Source: Geobacter sp. UBA5735 (GTDB lineage Bacteria; Desulfobacterota; Desulfuromonadia; Geobacterales; Geobacteraceae). From it: 59,409 nucleotides of DNA. The stretch is taken from contig DIFZ01000031.1 in NCBI GenBank assembly GCA_002419385.1, positions 1 to 59,409 on the forward strand, written 5' to 3'. Within the stretch, counting starts at the first letter, position 1; the number at the start of each line of letters is the position of its first letter. A program made the position numbers and the translations under genes. Of this stretch, positions 34,110 to 42,226 are shown one piece after another. The notes beneath the pieces are model-generated. The model made no database searches. It was not told the origin of the DNA and worked only from the letters and a program-made list of their open reading frames with translations.

Positions 34110-34652
34110 GTGGAAACCAGAAACAGAACGATGCTGTTCAAGGGCCTTGTGGTTGACGTTGAACAGGTGGAGGTCAGGATAGGTTCGAAAGGATGGCATG
34201 TGTTTCAGGTAGTGCGCCATCCAGGGGGTGTTGGCGTATTGCCGCTCCATAACGACGGTACGGTTACCCTGATCAGACAGCTTCGCCCAGCTGTGGACCG
34301 CTTTCTCCTGGAGATTCCCGCCGGCCGCATTGACCCGGGAGAAGATCCCCTCCATTGCGGCGCCAGGGAGCTTGTCGAAGAAACCGGGCTCCTGGCCTCC
34401 CGCATGGAATCCCTCGGTGTTGTCCATTCGTCACCCGGCGTCTTCGACGAAAAGATTCATCTCTTTCTTGCCACAGGGCTGGTTCAGGGGGACGCAGATC
34501 CGGAACACTATGAAGAGATTGAAGTGGTTCGCGTTCCCCTGGAAGAGGCCCTGAGAATGGCGGTAGCTGGAGGTATTACTGACAGCAAGACCATGGTCAG
34601 CCTGTTTCGGGCGTTTCACGTGCAGCAAGGAATGTCGGCAGCGGCGCCCTGA
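34110..34652 (+). CDS. Nudix hydrolase, ADP-ribose pyrophosphatase-like
   Basis: The 180-residue enzyme has a complete Nudix box: G-x5-E-x7-REL-x-EE-x-G-L in GRIDPGEDPLHCGARELVEE plus TGLL. Preceding it is LLEIPAG, typical of ADP-ribose pyrophosphatases. It splits nucleoside diphosphate sugars using Mg2+. The start is GTG 34110 with AAGGGGG upstream. ATG 34131 is the alternative. It stands alone between the diheme gene and the hyp cluster. Confidence 0.88.
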   Translation: METRNRTMLFKGLVVDVEQVEVRIGSKGWHVFQVVRHPGGVGVLPLHNDGTVTLIRQLRPAVDRFLLEIPAGRIDPGEDPLHCGARELVEETGLLASRMESLGVVHSSPGVFDEKIHLFLATGLVQGDADPEHYEEIEVVRVPLEEALRMAVAGGITDSKTMVSLFRAFHVQQGMSAAAP

Positions 34653-34852
34653 AACCAGGTTAGTGGTGCATGAGCTGCCAGAGCGGACCGGTTGTCATCG
34701 GTGAATCGGGAGGGCGAATTTTATTCCTTCTAAATATTTTTGCAATTTGTTAAAATATGAGAAATTGAATGCATTGACTGCGCTCTGTTGCCCGGATCCA
34801 TGGGGACCATCCGGATTGCTGTTGACTGGTTGCGGTCTGCAAGGGATCATTG

Positions 34853-35185
34853 ATGCATGAACTATCCATAACACAAGGCGTAGTCGATATCTGTGAGAGC
34901 AGCGCTGACGGCAGGCGTATCACGGCAGTTGTGCTGGAGATCGGCCAATTGAGCGGTGTCATTCCCGAGGCGGTAGAGTTCTGCTTCCAGGCGTGTACGC
35001 GCGGCACCCTGCTCGAAGGAGCCCGACTCATACTAGAAAGGGTGCCGGCGCGCGGGCGGTGCGAGGAGTGTGCCGGCGAATTTCACCTTGGGACATACTA
35101 TGAGCCGTGCCCGGCCTGCGGCAGTTACCGGGTCACCATCCTTTCCGGCGAGGAATTGCGGGTTAAAGAACTGGAGGTAGACTGA
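34853..35185 (+). CDS. hypA: hydrogenase nickel incorporation protein HypA
   Basis: Nickel/zinc metallochaperone for NiFe-hydrogenase. The 110-residue protein begins MHELSITQGVVDIC, whose His2 is the nickel ligand. It has two CxxC pairs of the zinc site (CEEC and CPAC, about residues 69-72 and 86-89). The start is ATG 34853 with AAGGGA upstream. It heads a tight plus-strand cluster hypABFCDE, 4 nt before hypB. Hydrogenase structural genes are not in this window. Confidence 0.96.
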   Translation: MHELSITQGVVDICESSADGRRITAVVLEIGQLSGVIPEAVEFCFQACTRGTLLEGARLILERVPARGRCEECAGEFHLGTYYEPCPACGSYRVTILSGEELRVKELEVD

Positions 35186-35189
35186 AGTC

Positions 35190-35975
35190 ATGTGCACAAC
35201 ATGCGGTTGCAACCACGAAGACACTCACCATGACCACGAGCACCAGCATCACGACCAAGATCACCACCATGCTCACAGTCATTCCCATCACCACGACCAC
35301 CCTGCGAAGGATTCCCTGGCGGAGAAGACTATTGCGGTCGAAGCTGACATCCTTTCCAAGAACAACCGGCTCGCGCGGGAAAACCGGGATCTTTTTTTCC
35401 GGAAAGGGGTCTTCGTTCTGAACCTGGTGAGTTCGCCCGGTTCGGGTAAAACCTCCATTCTGGAGCGGACTCTGACGGACATGAAGGAGAGCTGCCGCTG
35501 TGCCGTCATCGAGGGCGATCAGCAGACCGATAACGACGCCGTGCGGATTTCCGCCACCGGTGTGCCGGTGAAGCAGGTCAACACGGGCGCCGGCTGCCAC
35601 CTGGACGCTCACATGGTGTGTCATGCCGTGGATGCCTTCGATCTTGACGACCTGGATGTCCTCATGATCGAAAACGTGGGGAATCTGGTCTGCCCGGCCT
35701 CGTTCGACCTCGGTGAGCATCACAAGGTGGTGGTCCTGAGCGTGACCGAGGGTGAGGACAAACCGTTGAAATATCCTGCCATGTTTCACAATGCCGACGT
35801 GATGCTCCTGAACAAGGTCGACCTGCTTCCCCATGTGGATTTCGATGCCGCGAAATGCAAGGAAATGGCACGCCGGGTCAACCCCGACATAGTGATTTTC
35901 GACGTGTCGAGCAAGACCGGGGAAGGCATGGAAGCCTGGTATCAGTGGATTGCCTCCCGGACCAGGAAGGGATGA
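35190..35975 (+). CDS. hypB: hydrogenase nickel incorporation GTPase HypB
   Basis: GTPase that delivers nickel with HypA. The 261-residue protein begins with the high-affinity nickel motif MCTTCGC, then a histidine-rich stretch (about residues 9-37, some 15 His) for nickel storage. The G domain has Walker A SSPGSGKTS and Asp/Lys motifs including LLNKVDLLPH. The CHLD segment (about 132-135) marks the metal site at the dimer interface. The His-rich type of HypB is common in organisms that buffer nickel. Confidence 0.97.
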   Translation: MCTTCGCNHEDTHHDHEHQHHDQDHHHAHSHSHHHDHPAKDSLAEKTIAVEADILSKNNRLARENRDLFFRKGVFVLNLVSSPGSGKTSILERTLTDMKESCRCAVIEGDQQTDNDAVRISATGVPVKQVNTGAGCHLDAHMVCHAVDAFDLDDLDVLMIENVGNLVCPASFDLGEHHKVVVLSVTEGEDKPLKYPAMFHNADVMLLNKVDLLPHVDFDAAKCKEMARRVNPDIVIFDVSSKTGEGMEAWYQWIASRTRKG

Positions 35976-36005
35976 TGTTCCACAGGAACCATCCGGGGTG
36001 ATACA

Positions 36006-38270
36006 ACGATCAGACGTGTACGGGTTACAATCGAGGGCATAGTCCAAGGAGTAGGCTTTCGTCCATTCGTATATCGGCTTGCAAAGGCTCATTGCATAGC
36101 GGGATGGGTGCGCAATACGCCTGCCGGTGTCGTGCTGGAGGCCCAGGGTGAGGCGGGAGACGTCTCCGGGTTCCTTGCAGATATGCCGCACAAGGCGCCG
36201 CCGCTGGCTGTGTTGAGCGCTGTGAGGCTTGATGAACTGCCCCCTGCCCAAGGGTGCGGCTTTGAAATCCTTGAAAGCATCGGGGGATCAAGCTCCATCC
36301 AGATAGCTCCCGACAGCGATGTCTGTCCGGACTGCCTCCGCGAACTGTTTGACCCGGGGGACAGACGCTTCCGCTATCCTTTTATAAACTGCACAAATTG
36401 CGGACCACGCTATTCAATCATTAAAGGTGTCCCCTATGACCGGCCGTTGACGACCATGGCCGCTTTCCCCCTTTGCACCGAGTGCCGTGCGGAGTATGAA
36501 GACCCGGCGAACCGGCGTTTCCATGCCCAACCGGTTGCCTGTCCGGTTTGCGGGCCCCGCATGCAACTTGTTGATTCGTCCGGAAGAGAGGTGCCCGGCG
36601 ACCCGTTGCAGATGGCAGTCGCCAGGCTGAAGGAAGGAAAGATCATTGCCGTCAAGGGTCTCGGCGGTTACCATCTGGCAGTTGATGCGTGCTCCGAACC
36701 GGCGGTCCGGGAGCTGCGGCTGCGGAAGAAGAGAGACGAGAAGCCCTTTGCAGTCATGTCGCCAGATCTGGCAGAGGTTGCCCGGTATGCCGTGTTCGAT
36801 GCTACCGAACAACGGCTCCTGGAGGGGCCCGAGCATCCCATCGTGCTGTTGCGCAAAAGAGAGGGCAATTCCATTGCCCCCTCAGTTGCGCCAGCGAACG
36901 GCTATCTTGGGATAATGCTTCCCTATACACCGCTCCACCATCTCCTCCTGAGGGGAAACTTCCTTGCGCTGGTCATGACGAGCGGCAACCTTTCTGACGA
37001 ACCCATTGTCTATCTGGATGACGAAGCACAGGACCGGCTGGCCGATATCGCCGACTTTTTTCTGCTGCATAACCGGGATATTCATATACGTACCGACGAT
37101 TCGGTGATCCGGGTCTTCCGCGGTAATCCTCTGTTTCTGCGTCGTTCGCGGGGATACGTACCGCGTGCCGTGGTCCTGCCTTCACCCCAGAAGCGGGTTC
37201 TGGCGGTCGGTGCTGAGCTGAAGGGCGCCGTATGCCTCACACGACACGACAGGGCCTTTCTCAGCCAGCATATCGGTGACCTGCAGAACGAGGCGGTCCT
37301 CCGGTCCCTGGAGGAAACCGTCCGACACCTGGAGCAGGTACTTCAGCTCCAGCCGGAAGTTGTGGCTTTTGATCTTCATCCGGACTACCTGTCATCCATC
37401 TATGCCAGGGAAATTCCCGATCTGCCGAAGGTCGGGGTCCAGCATCATCACGCGCACCTTGCATCCTGCATGGCGGAAAATGGCCTGGAAGGGGAGGTCA
37501 TCGGCGTTATTTTCGACGGTACCGGCTTCGGCACCGACGGTACCGTCTGGGGGGGAGAATTCCTGCTTGGCGGCTATTGCTCATTCACAAGGTGTGGGCA
37601 CTTCGGTCAGGTTCCGCTGCCGGGCGGCGACGCAGCAGTACGGGAGCCCTTCCGCATGGCACTGTCGTACCTCTACGCGACTTATGGAGATTCACTGTTC
37701 CAGGTTTCCCTTCCCTTCATGGGGGAAATCTCCACGGGTGACCGCACACTGTTTCGTGCCATGCTGCAGAAACGGCTCAATTCGCCGCTTACCTCAAGTT
37801 GCGGCAGGCTCTTCGATGCTGTTGCCGCACTTATCGGTGTGCGGAGCAGGGTATCTTACGAGGGACAGGCGGCAATTGAGCTGGAGGCGCTTGCCGAAAG
37901 AGGCGAGGCGAATGGCGTCTATCCCTTTCTGGTCCACGGAAGAGAAGGGGCACAGGTAATCGATTTCCGCCCAGTGATCCGCGCGCTGGTAGCCGATACG
38001 GCTGCCGGGATCGACAAGGCGGACATGGCCAGGAAGTTTCATGACACCGTTGCCGCTGCGGTTGTGGACGCTTGCACCGCTATCCGGTGCGAAACGGGTG
38101 TGGGACGTGTCGTCTTGTCGGGAGGCGTTTTCCAGAACAGGCTTCTCAGCGAGGGGGTATTCGACCTTCTCACCGGGAGCGGTTTCAACGTCTATGTTCA
38201 GCGGCTTGCGCCGCCCAATGACGGCGGCTTGGCCCTGGGCCAGGCTATCATAGCGGGAAGGAGTAGGTAA
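36006..38270 (+). CDS. hypF: carbamoyltransferase HypF, no ordinary start codon
   Basis: Makes the carbamoyl precursor of the hydrogenase CN ligands. Domains in order are: acylphosphatase (IVQGVGFRPFVYRLA and GWVRNTPAG), two zinc fingers (CPDC, CTNC, CTEC, CPVC), a YrdC-like domain (IIAVKGLGGYHLAVDA), and a Kae1-like domain with VQHHHAHLASCMAENGL and FDGTGFGTDG. The conserved N-terminus RRVRVTIEGIVQGVGF is encoded from 36012, yet no ATG, GTG or TTG lies in frame between the hypB stop and GTG 36108. The latter would remove most of the acylphosphatase domain. A GGTGA at 35997 points to ACG 36006 or ATC 36009 as the start. The coordinate given is therefore provisional. Confidence 0.9.
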   Translation, partial: TIRRVRVTIEGIVQGVGFRPFVYRLAKAHCIAGWVRNTPAGVVLEAQGEAGDVSGFLADMPHKAPPLAVLSAVRLDELPPAQGCGFEILESIGGSSSIQIAPDSDVCPDCLRELFDPGDRRFRYPFINCTNCGPRYSIIKGVPYDRPLTTMAAFPLCTECRAEYEDPANRRFHAQPVACPVCGPRMQLVDSSGREVPGDPLQMAVARLKEGKIIAVKGLGGYHLAVDACSEPAVRELRLRKKRDEKPFAVMSPDLAEVARYAVFDATEQRLLEGPEHPIVLLRKREGNSIAPSVAPANGYLGIMLPYTPLHHLLLRGNFLALVMTSGNLSDEPIVYLDDEAQDRLADIADFFLLHNRDIHIRTDDSVIRVFRGNPLFLRRSRGYVPRAVVLPSPQKRVLAVGAELKGAVCLTRHDRAFLSQHIGDLQNEAVLRSLEETVRHLEQVLQLQPEVVAFDLHPDYLSSIYAREIPDLPKVGVQHHHAHLASCMAENGLEGEVIGVIFDGTGFGTDGTVWGGEFLLGGYCSFTRCGHFGQVPLPGGDAAVREPFRMALSYLYATYGDSLFQVSLPFMGEISTGDRTLFRAMLQKRLNSPLTSSCGRLFDAVAALIGVRSRVSYEGQAAIELEALAERGEANGVYPFLVHGREGAQVIDFRPVIRALVADTAAGIDKADMARKFHDTVAAAVVDACTAIRCETGVGRVVLSGGVFQNRLLSEGVFDLLTGSGFNVYVQRLAPPNDGGLALGQAIIAGRSR

Positions 38271-38273
38271 GCG

Positions 38274-38507
38274 ATGTGTCTTGCGGTCCCAATGCAGGTA
38301 ATCAGCGTCGAAGGCGATACCATGGTCGCGGAGATTGATGGCGTCCGGCGTGAAGCGAGCCTTTTGATGTTGAACGAAGAGGTGAAGGTGGGTGACTTTG
38401 TGCTGATCCATGCAGGGTTCGCCATAAGCAGGCTCGATGAGGATGAGGCGCTCGAGACCATTGAGCTGATGCGGGAGTGCCTGGCTCTTGGTCAGGATAC
38501 GCAATGA
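38274..38507 (+). CDS. hypC: hydrogenase assembly chaperone HypC
   Basis: The 77-residue chaperone begins MCLAVPMQV, with the essential Cys2 that contacts the Fe(CN)2CO centre. The OB-fold segment DFVLIHAGFAISRLDEDEA is typical. It carries the Fe centre between HypD and the hydrogenase large subunit. It lies 3 nt after hypF and overlaps hypD by ATGA. Confidence 0.97.
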   Translation: MCLAVPMQVISVEGDTMVAEIDGVRREASLLMLNEEVKVGDFVLIHAGFAISRLDEDEALETIELMRECLALGQDTQ

Positions 38508-39601
38508 ACAGGGCGGTTCTTGAAGAATTCCGCAACCGTGATATCGTCAGGGGCTTGACACAGCTGATCGGGAAACTGGCGTCCGGCCTTAGCGAGCCGA
38601 TGACATTCATGGAAGTGTGCGGAACCCATACCATGGCCATCTACCAGTACGGCATCAGGAGCATCCTCCCGCCCCAGGTGAGGCTCATATCCGGCCCGGG
38701 CTGCCCGGTCTGCGTAACACCCATCGGATACGTCGACAAGGCAGTGGCATATGCGCGGCGACCCGATACGATCATTGCCACGTTCGGCGATATGGTTCGC
38801 GTGCCGGGTTCTTCTTCAAACCTCCTCGAGGAACGGGCCAAGGGTTCTGATATACGGGTCGTCTATTCTCCGCTCGATGCCGTTTCGCTTGCCGAGAGGA
38901 ATCCGGGAAAACGGGTGATCTTTCTCGGTGTCGGATTCGAGACCACGGCCCCGACCATTGCCGGAACAATCATGACCGCCCATGCCAGGGGTTTGGACAA
39001 TTTCTTCGTCCTGGCATCCCACAAGACCATCCCGATCCCGATGCAGGTTTTGTCGTGCGACCCGGATCTGGGGATCGACGGGTTTCTCTGTCCTGCTCAC
39101 GTCAGTGCCATTATCGGTGCTGATGCGTACCGGTTTCTTGCCGAGGGTCACGGCATGCCATGCGTGGTGACCGGTTTCGAGCCTGCTGACGTCCTGCAGG
39201 GCGTGGCGATGCTGGTGAGCCAGGTGATTGAAGGCCGGAGTGAGGTGGAAAACCAGTACCGGCGCTTTGTCACCCGGGAGGGGAACCGGAAGGCCCGGGA
39301 ACTCCTCGACAAAGTGTTCACCCCGGCCGATGCGGTCTGGCGGGGCTTGGGCACCATCCCCGGGAGCGGGCTGGTCATCGGCGAAGAGTTTTCCTGCTTT
39401 AATGCGGAAAAAGCGCTGCCGATCGAGGTGGAAGAACCCAGGGAGCCGGAGGGATGCCGCTGCGGCGAGGTGTTGAAAGGAAAGATCGCTCCGACGGAGT
39501 GCGCGCTGTTCGGCACTGCCTGCACACCTGAGGATCCTGTGGGTGCCTGCATGGTGTCATCGGAGGGAAGTTGCGCCGCAGCGTACAAATACGGGCAATA
39601 G
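38504..39601 (+). CDS. hypD: hydrogenase iron-centre assembly protein HypD
   Basis: Fe-S scaffold on which the Fe(CN)2CO group is built. The 365-residue protein contains CGTHT (about 38-42), GPGCPVCVTP (about 63-72) and the C-terminal cysteine set CRCGEVLKG...CALFGTACTPEDPVGACMVS for the [4Fe-4S] cluster. The start is ATG 38504, overlapping the hypC stop. An upstream frame to 38477 lies inside hypC and is rejected. Confidence 0.97.
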   Translation: MNRAVLEEFRNRDIVRGLTQLIGKLASGLSEPMTFMEVCGTHTMAIYQYGIRSILPPQVRLISGPGCPVCVTPIGYVDKAVAYARRPDTIIATFGDMVRVPGSSSNLLEERAKGSDIRVVYSPLDAVSLAERNPGKRVIFLGVGFETTAPTIAGTIMTAHARGLDNFFVLASHKTIPIPMQVLSCDPDLGIDGFLCPAHVSAIIGADAYRFLAEGHGMPCVVTGFEPADVLQGVAMLVSQVIEGRSEVENQYRRFVTREGNRKARELLDKVFTPADAVWRGLGTIPGSGLVIGEEFSCFNAEKALPIEVEEPREPEGCRCGEVLKGKIAPTECALFGTACTPEDPVGACMVSSEGSCAAAYKYGQ

Positions 39602-39614
39602 GAAAAAGGCGCAA

Positions 39615-39738
39615 GGCACAGGGCTCTCGGCGCTAGGGCAATCACATCATCCCAGGGGGATCTTTTCTGCGAGCTCTCGCAGCGGGTTCCGGGCCGCTAG
39701 TGTTGAGCCTGTTTTACCGTTGCCTTATGCCCTGTGCC
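39615..39738. repeat. inverted GGCACAGGGC / GCCCTGTGCC repeat pair in the hypD-hypE gap
   Basis: GGCACAGGGC at 39615-39624 and its exact complement GCCCTGTGCC at 39729-39738 flank about 104 nt. Neighbouring bases (AAGGC/GCCTT) are also partly shared. The same 10-mer occurs at 19323-19332 in the gyrB-gyrA gap, in a similar GCCTxxTGCCCTGTGCC context, suggesting a dispersed repeat. Confidence 0.6.
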
Positions 39739-39809
39739 TGTTTGAATAGGGATACTTTGCAACAAATGCATCCAAATTGACATTGTTTGATCAACCTTGC
39801 GAGGACGAT

Positions 39810-40820
39810 ATGGATACAGATCTGATACTTCTCGGACACGGCAGTGGCGGGAGGCTTTCCCATCAGTTGCTGGACGAGCTCATCATCCCCACGCTTTCGG
39901 GAATTCCCACATCCGGCCAGAATGATTCGGCTGTCCTTGAGCATGATGGACGAAGACTTGCATTTACCACGGATTCCTACGTGGTCGACCCGATCTTTTT
40001 CCCGGGGGGCAACATCGGCGACCTGGCAGTGAACGGCACGGTCAACGACCTCGCCATGGTGGGGGCCGAGCCGCTTGCCATAAGCGTGGGAATTATTCTG
40101 GAGGAGGGGTTCAGCCGGAGCGAGTTGGGCATGATCTTGCGTTCCATGCGGCAGGCAGCCGATCAGGCCGGGGTTTCCATCGTTGCCGGTGACACCAAAG
40201 TGGTTCCACGGGGTAAGGCGGACCGCATTTTTATCAACACTTCAGGCATTGGCGTGCTTCGCCACTCCCTGCAGATCGGCGGGGCCAATGCCCAAGTCGG
40301 CGACAAAATTCTCATCAACGGCACTCTCGGTGACCATGGGATCGCGGTGATGGCCAAACGGGAAGGCCTGGAACTGGAAACGGACATCCGGAGCGACTGT
40401 GCGGCACTGAACGGGCTCGTCGCCGAGCTTCTGGATGAGGGTGAATCTATCCGCGTATTGCGGGACCCGACACGGGGAGGTGTGGCGACGACACTGAAAG
40501 AGATTGCCATTCAGTCGGATGTGTCCATAACGCTTGACGAGTCGGCGCTTCCACTGAAGGGTGCGGTTCGGGGGGTGTGCGCGGTGCTGGGGCTTGATCC
40601 CCTCTACGTGGCCAACGAGGGAAAAGTCCTTGTTTTCGTTTCACCTGATGCCGCCGAACGGACCCTGGCAAGGATGAGGATGCACCCATTGGGAAAGGAT
40701 GCCGCAGTTATCGGCGAGGTGACCTCGACCGGTGGCGGCAGGGTCCGGATGGAGACCGTAACGGGTGGCATGCGGGCGGTGGAGATGCTTGCCGGAGAGC
40801 AGCTTCCCCGGATATGCTGA
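39810..40820 (+). CDS. hypE: hydrogenase maturation dehydratase HypE
   Basis: PurM-like ATPase that dehydrates the thiocarboxamide on its own C-terminal cysteine to thiocyanate for the CN ligands. The 336-residue protein begins with LGHGSGGRLSHQLLDE, has the ATP-binding NDLAMVGAEPLAIS and RDPTRGGVATTLKEIA segments, and ends in PRIC with the required terminal Cys. The start is ATG 39810 after GAGGA. A TTG at 39777 has no support. It is 208 nt after hypD, a wider gap than elsewhere in the cluster, filled by a repeat. Confidence 0.97.
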   Translation: MDTDLILLGHGSGGRLSHQLLDELIIPTLSGIPTSGQNDSAVLEHDGRRLAFTTDSYVVDPIFFPGGNIGDLAVNGTVNDLAMVGAEPLAISVGIILEEGFSRSELGMILRSMRQAADQAGVSIVAGDTKVVPRGKADRIFINTSGIGVLRHSLQIGGANAQVGDKILINGTLGDHGIAVMAKREGLELETDIRSDCAALNGLVAELLDEGESIRVLRDPTRGGVATTLKEIAIQSDVSITLDESALPLKGAVRGVCAVLGLDPLYVANEGKVLVFVSPDAAERTLARMRMHPLGKDAAVIGEVTSTGGGRVRMETVTGGMRAVEMLAGEQLPRIC

Positions 40821-40872
40821 GTGTCACGTGCGAATACAGTACCACTACAGGTGCCTGAAAGGAGACGAGGGA

Positions 40873-40977
40873 ATGGCCGTCTGGAAATGCACGTCCTGCG
40901 GATTTACGAAAGAAGGTCGCTGCAAGCCTCAGAAGTGTCCCCAATGCCAGGAAAAGGGATCATTTGCAAAAAAATGA
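40873..40977 (+). CDS. 34-residue rubredoxin-like zinc/iron finger protein
   Basis: MAVWKCTSCGFTKEGRCKPQ followed by KCPQC and a short Lys-rich tail. The two CxxC pairs and Trp-Lys lead match the small rubredoxin-like domain found at the end of rubrerythrins. Here the domain is free-standing. GAGG lies about 4 nt before ATG 40873. It follows hypE by 52 nt and may be co-transcribed. It might bind Fe or Zn, but its partner is unknown. Confidence 0.75.
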   Translation: MAVWKCTSCGFTKEGRCKPQKCPQCQEKGSFAKK

Positions 40978-41354
40978 CGTTCCTCTGCTGCACAGAAAAT
41001 CCTGACAGGCGTTTCTTCGGCATGCCGGCTGTCCCAGCGGAATGACGAATAGGCGAAGTTCAGGATTTTTTTTGTGCTTTTCCCGCCTGATACCTTGACC
41101 ATCGACTGACAGTCTGCAGTGCACGAGATGTGAATACGTGATTCGTCAGCAGCATGTGGTAAAATTAATTCAAGTTTTCATCAAAATATGCGATAACATG
41201 GTGAGTGACGCTCTCCAGATCCAGGCCGGATTATGCTGCTGTTTCTGGCACAGATGTGTTGCGCCCGGTACCCGGGATGTTCGAATGCATGGTTTCTCGA
41301 TAACCAGTTGACCGCCACGGCCATGCCAAGGCAATGCTGGAAAGGAATGTAGTG
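40978..41354. other. intergenic region with a long imperfect hairpin
   Basis: This 377-nt gap separates the hyp cluster from the HDOD gene. GCACA (40990) pairs with TGTGC (41073-41077), and AAAATCCTGA (40996-41005) with TCAGGATTTT (41060-41069), enclosing about 54 nt. The second arm ends in a T-run, so it may terminate the hyp transcript. The HDOD promoter should lie in the remaining AT-rich part (about 41155-41200). I looked for a cyclic-di-GMP riboswitch and did not see one. Confidence 0.45.
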
Positions 41355-42224
41355 ATGCCGGTTCAGACCAGTACGGCAGAGATACGCCAGCGGATTCTGC
41401 TGCTGAAGGAAGTGCCGGCGCTGCCGTTGATCGCCCAGAGAATCCTCTGCATGTCGGTCGATTCCGATGTTACCGAACTTGCCGATATGATTGAAAAGGA
41501 ACCGTGCATTGCAGCCCGGATCATCGGTGTGGCCAATTCGGTCTATTTCGGCTGGCCGGGCGGCGTGCGAACCATATACGATGCGGTTTACAAAGTGCTC
41601 GGTATCAAGCTGGTCAAAAGCCTCGCCATAGGAATTGCCATAGGCGGCGCATTCGATGTGAAGAAATGCAGAGGCTTCCGTCCTGAGAAATACTGGTTCA
41701 GCGCGATTGTCACCGCCCAGATGTCCCAGGCATTCCTGCCGTCGGTTATCAGACCCCTGCGGGGCGACCTGGAGAACGTCCACGTGAACGGGCTGCTGCA
41801 TAATTTCGGACTTCCTGTACTTGCTCACCTGTTTCCCGTCGAATTGGCCAGAGCCTTCGACCCGTCATCTCAGGAAAATCAGCAATCCACCACGGAACGT
41901 ATCCGGTCGGTTCTGGGTATAGACCAGAATCAGGCAGGAGGCTGGCTTGCCCGTAAGTGGCACCTTCCCCGTGATATAGTCTGTGCCATGGAGCACCATA
42001 AAGACACCGGTTACCGGGGGGATTTCTGGCCGATCGTGCTCCTCGTGGGTTACTGCGAGCGCCAGGCGAAACGGTTCTTTCAGCGGGAGAGCATGCTTCA
42101 GGAACCGGAGATCGAGGCGCTGCTCGGCATCAATGGAGCAACAGTGGAAAAAATGGGCTATAGGATCGAATGCCAGATTGATGATATCCATTCCATGGCG
42201 TCGCTCATTGCCACGGGAGGGTAG
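41355..42224 (+). CDS. HDOD domain signalling protein
   Basis: The 289-residue protein consists of one HDOD domain (about residues 10-215), with LKEVPALPLIAQRIL, then LADMIEKEPCIAARIIGVANS and VHVNGLLHNFGLPVL. HDOD proteins are non-catalytic relatives of HD-GYP domains and act in signalling. The start is ATG 41355 with AAAGGA 8 nt upstream. ATG 41334 lacks a ribosome site. The hybrid kinase gene follows after 2 nt, so the pair probably works in one pathway. Confidence 0.88.
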   Translation: MPVQTSTAEIRQRILLLKEVPALPLIAQRILCMSVDSDVTELADMIEKEPCIAARIIGVANSVYFGWPGGVRTIYDAVYKVLGIKLVKSLAIGIAIGGAFDVKKCRGFRPEKYWFSAIVTAQMSQAFLPSVIRPLRGDLENVHVNGLLHNFGLPVLAHLFPVELARAFDPSSQENQQSTTERIRSVLGIDQNQAGGWLARKWHLPRDIVCAMEHHKDTGYRGDFWPIVLLVGYCERQAKRFFQRESMLQEPEIEALLGINGATVEKMGYRIECQIDDIHSMASLIATGG

Positions 42225-42226
42225 AA

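Noticed and set aside
34605..34625. Second parS-like site (TTTCACGTG) at the end of the Nudix gene
   Set aside because: Only one half matches the consensus. The other half (CAGCAA) does not, and it is inside coding sequence.
34800..34852. Sigma54 promoter before hypA (TGGTTG...TGCA)
   Set aside because: The GG-GC spacing is 9 rather than 10 nt, and the -24 box is poor.
40978..41354. Cyclic-di-GMP (GEMM) riboswitch upstream of the HDOD gene
   Set aside because: Such riboswitches are common in Geobacter-type bacteria, but the conserved GCACA-A-AGGCAAACC-type core and receptor pairing are not present.
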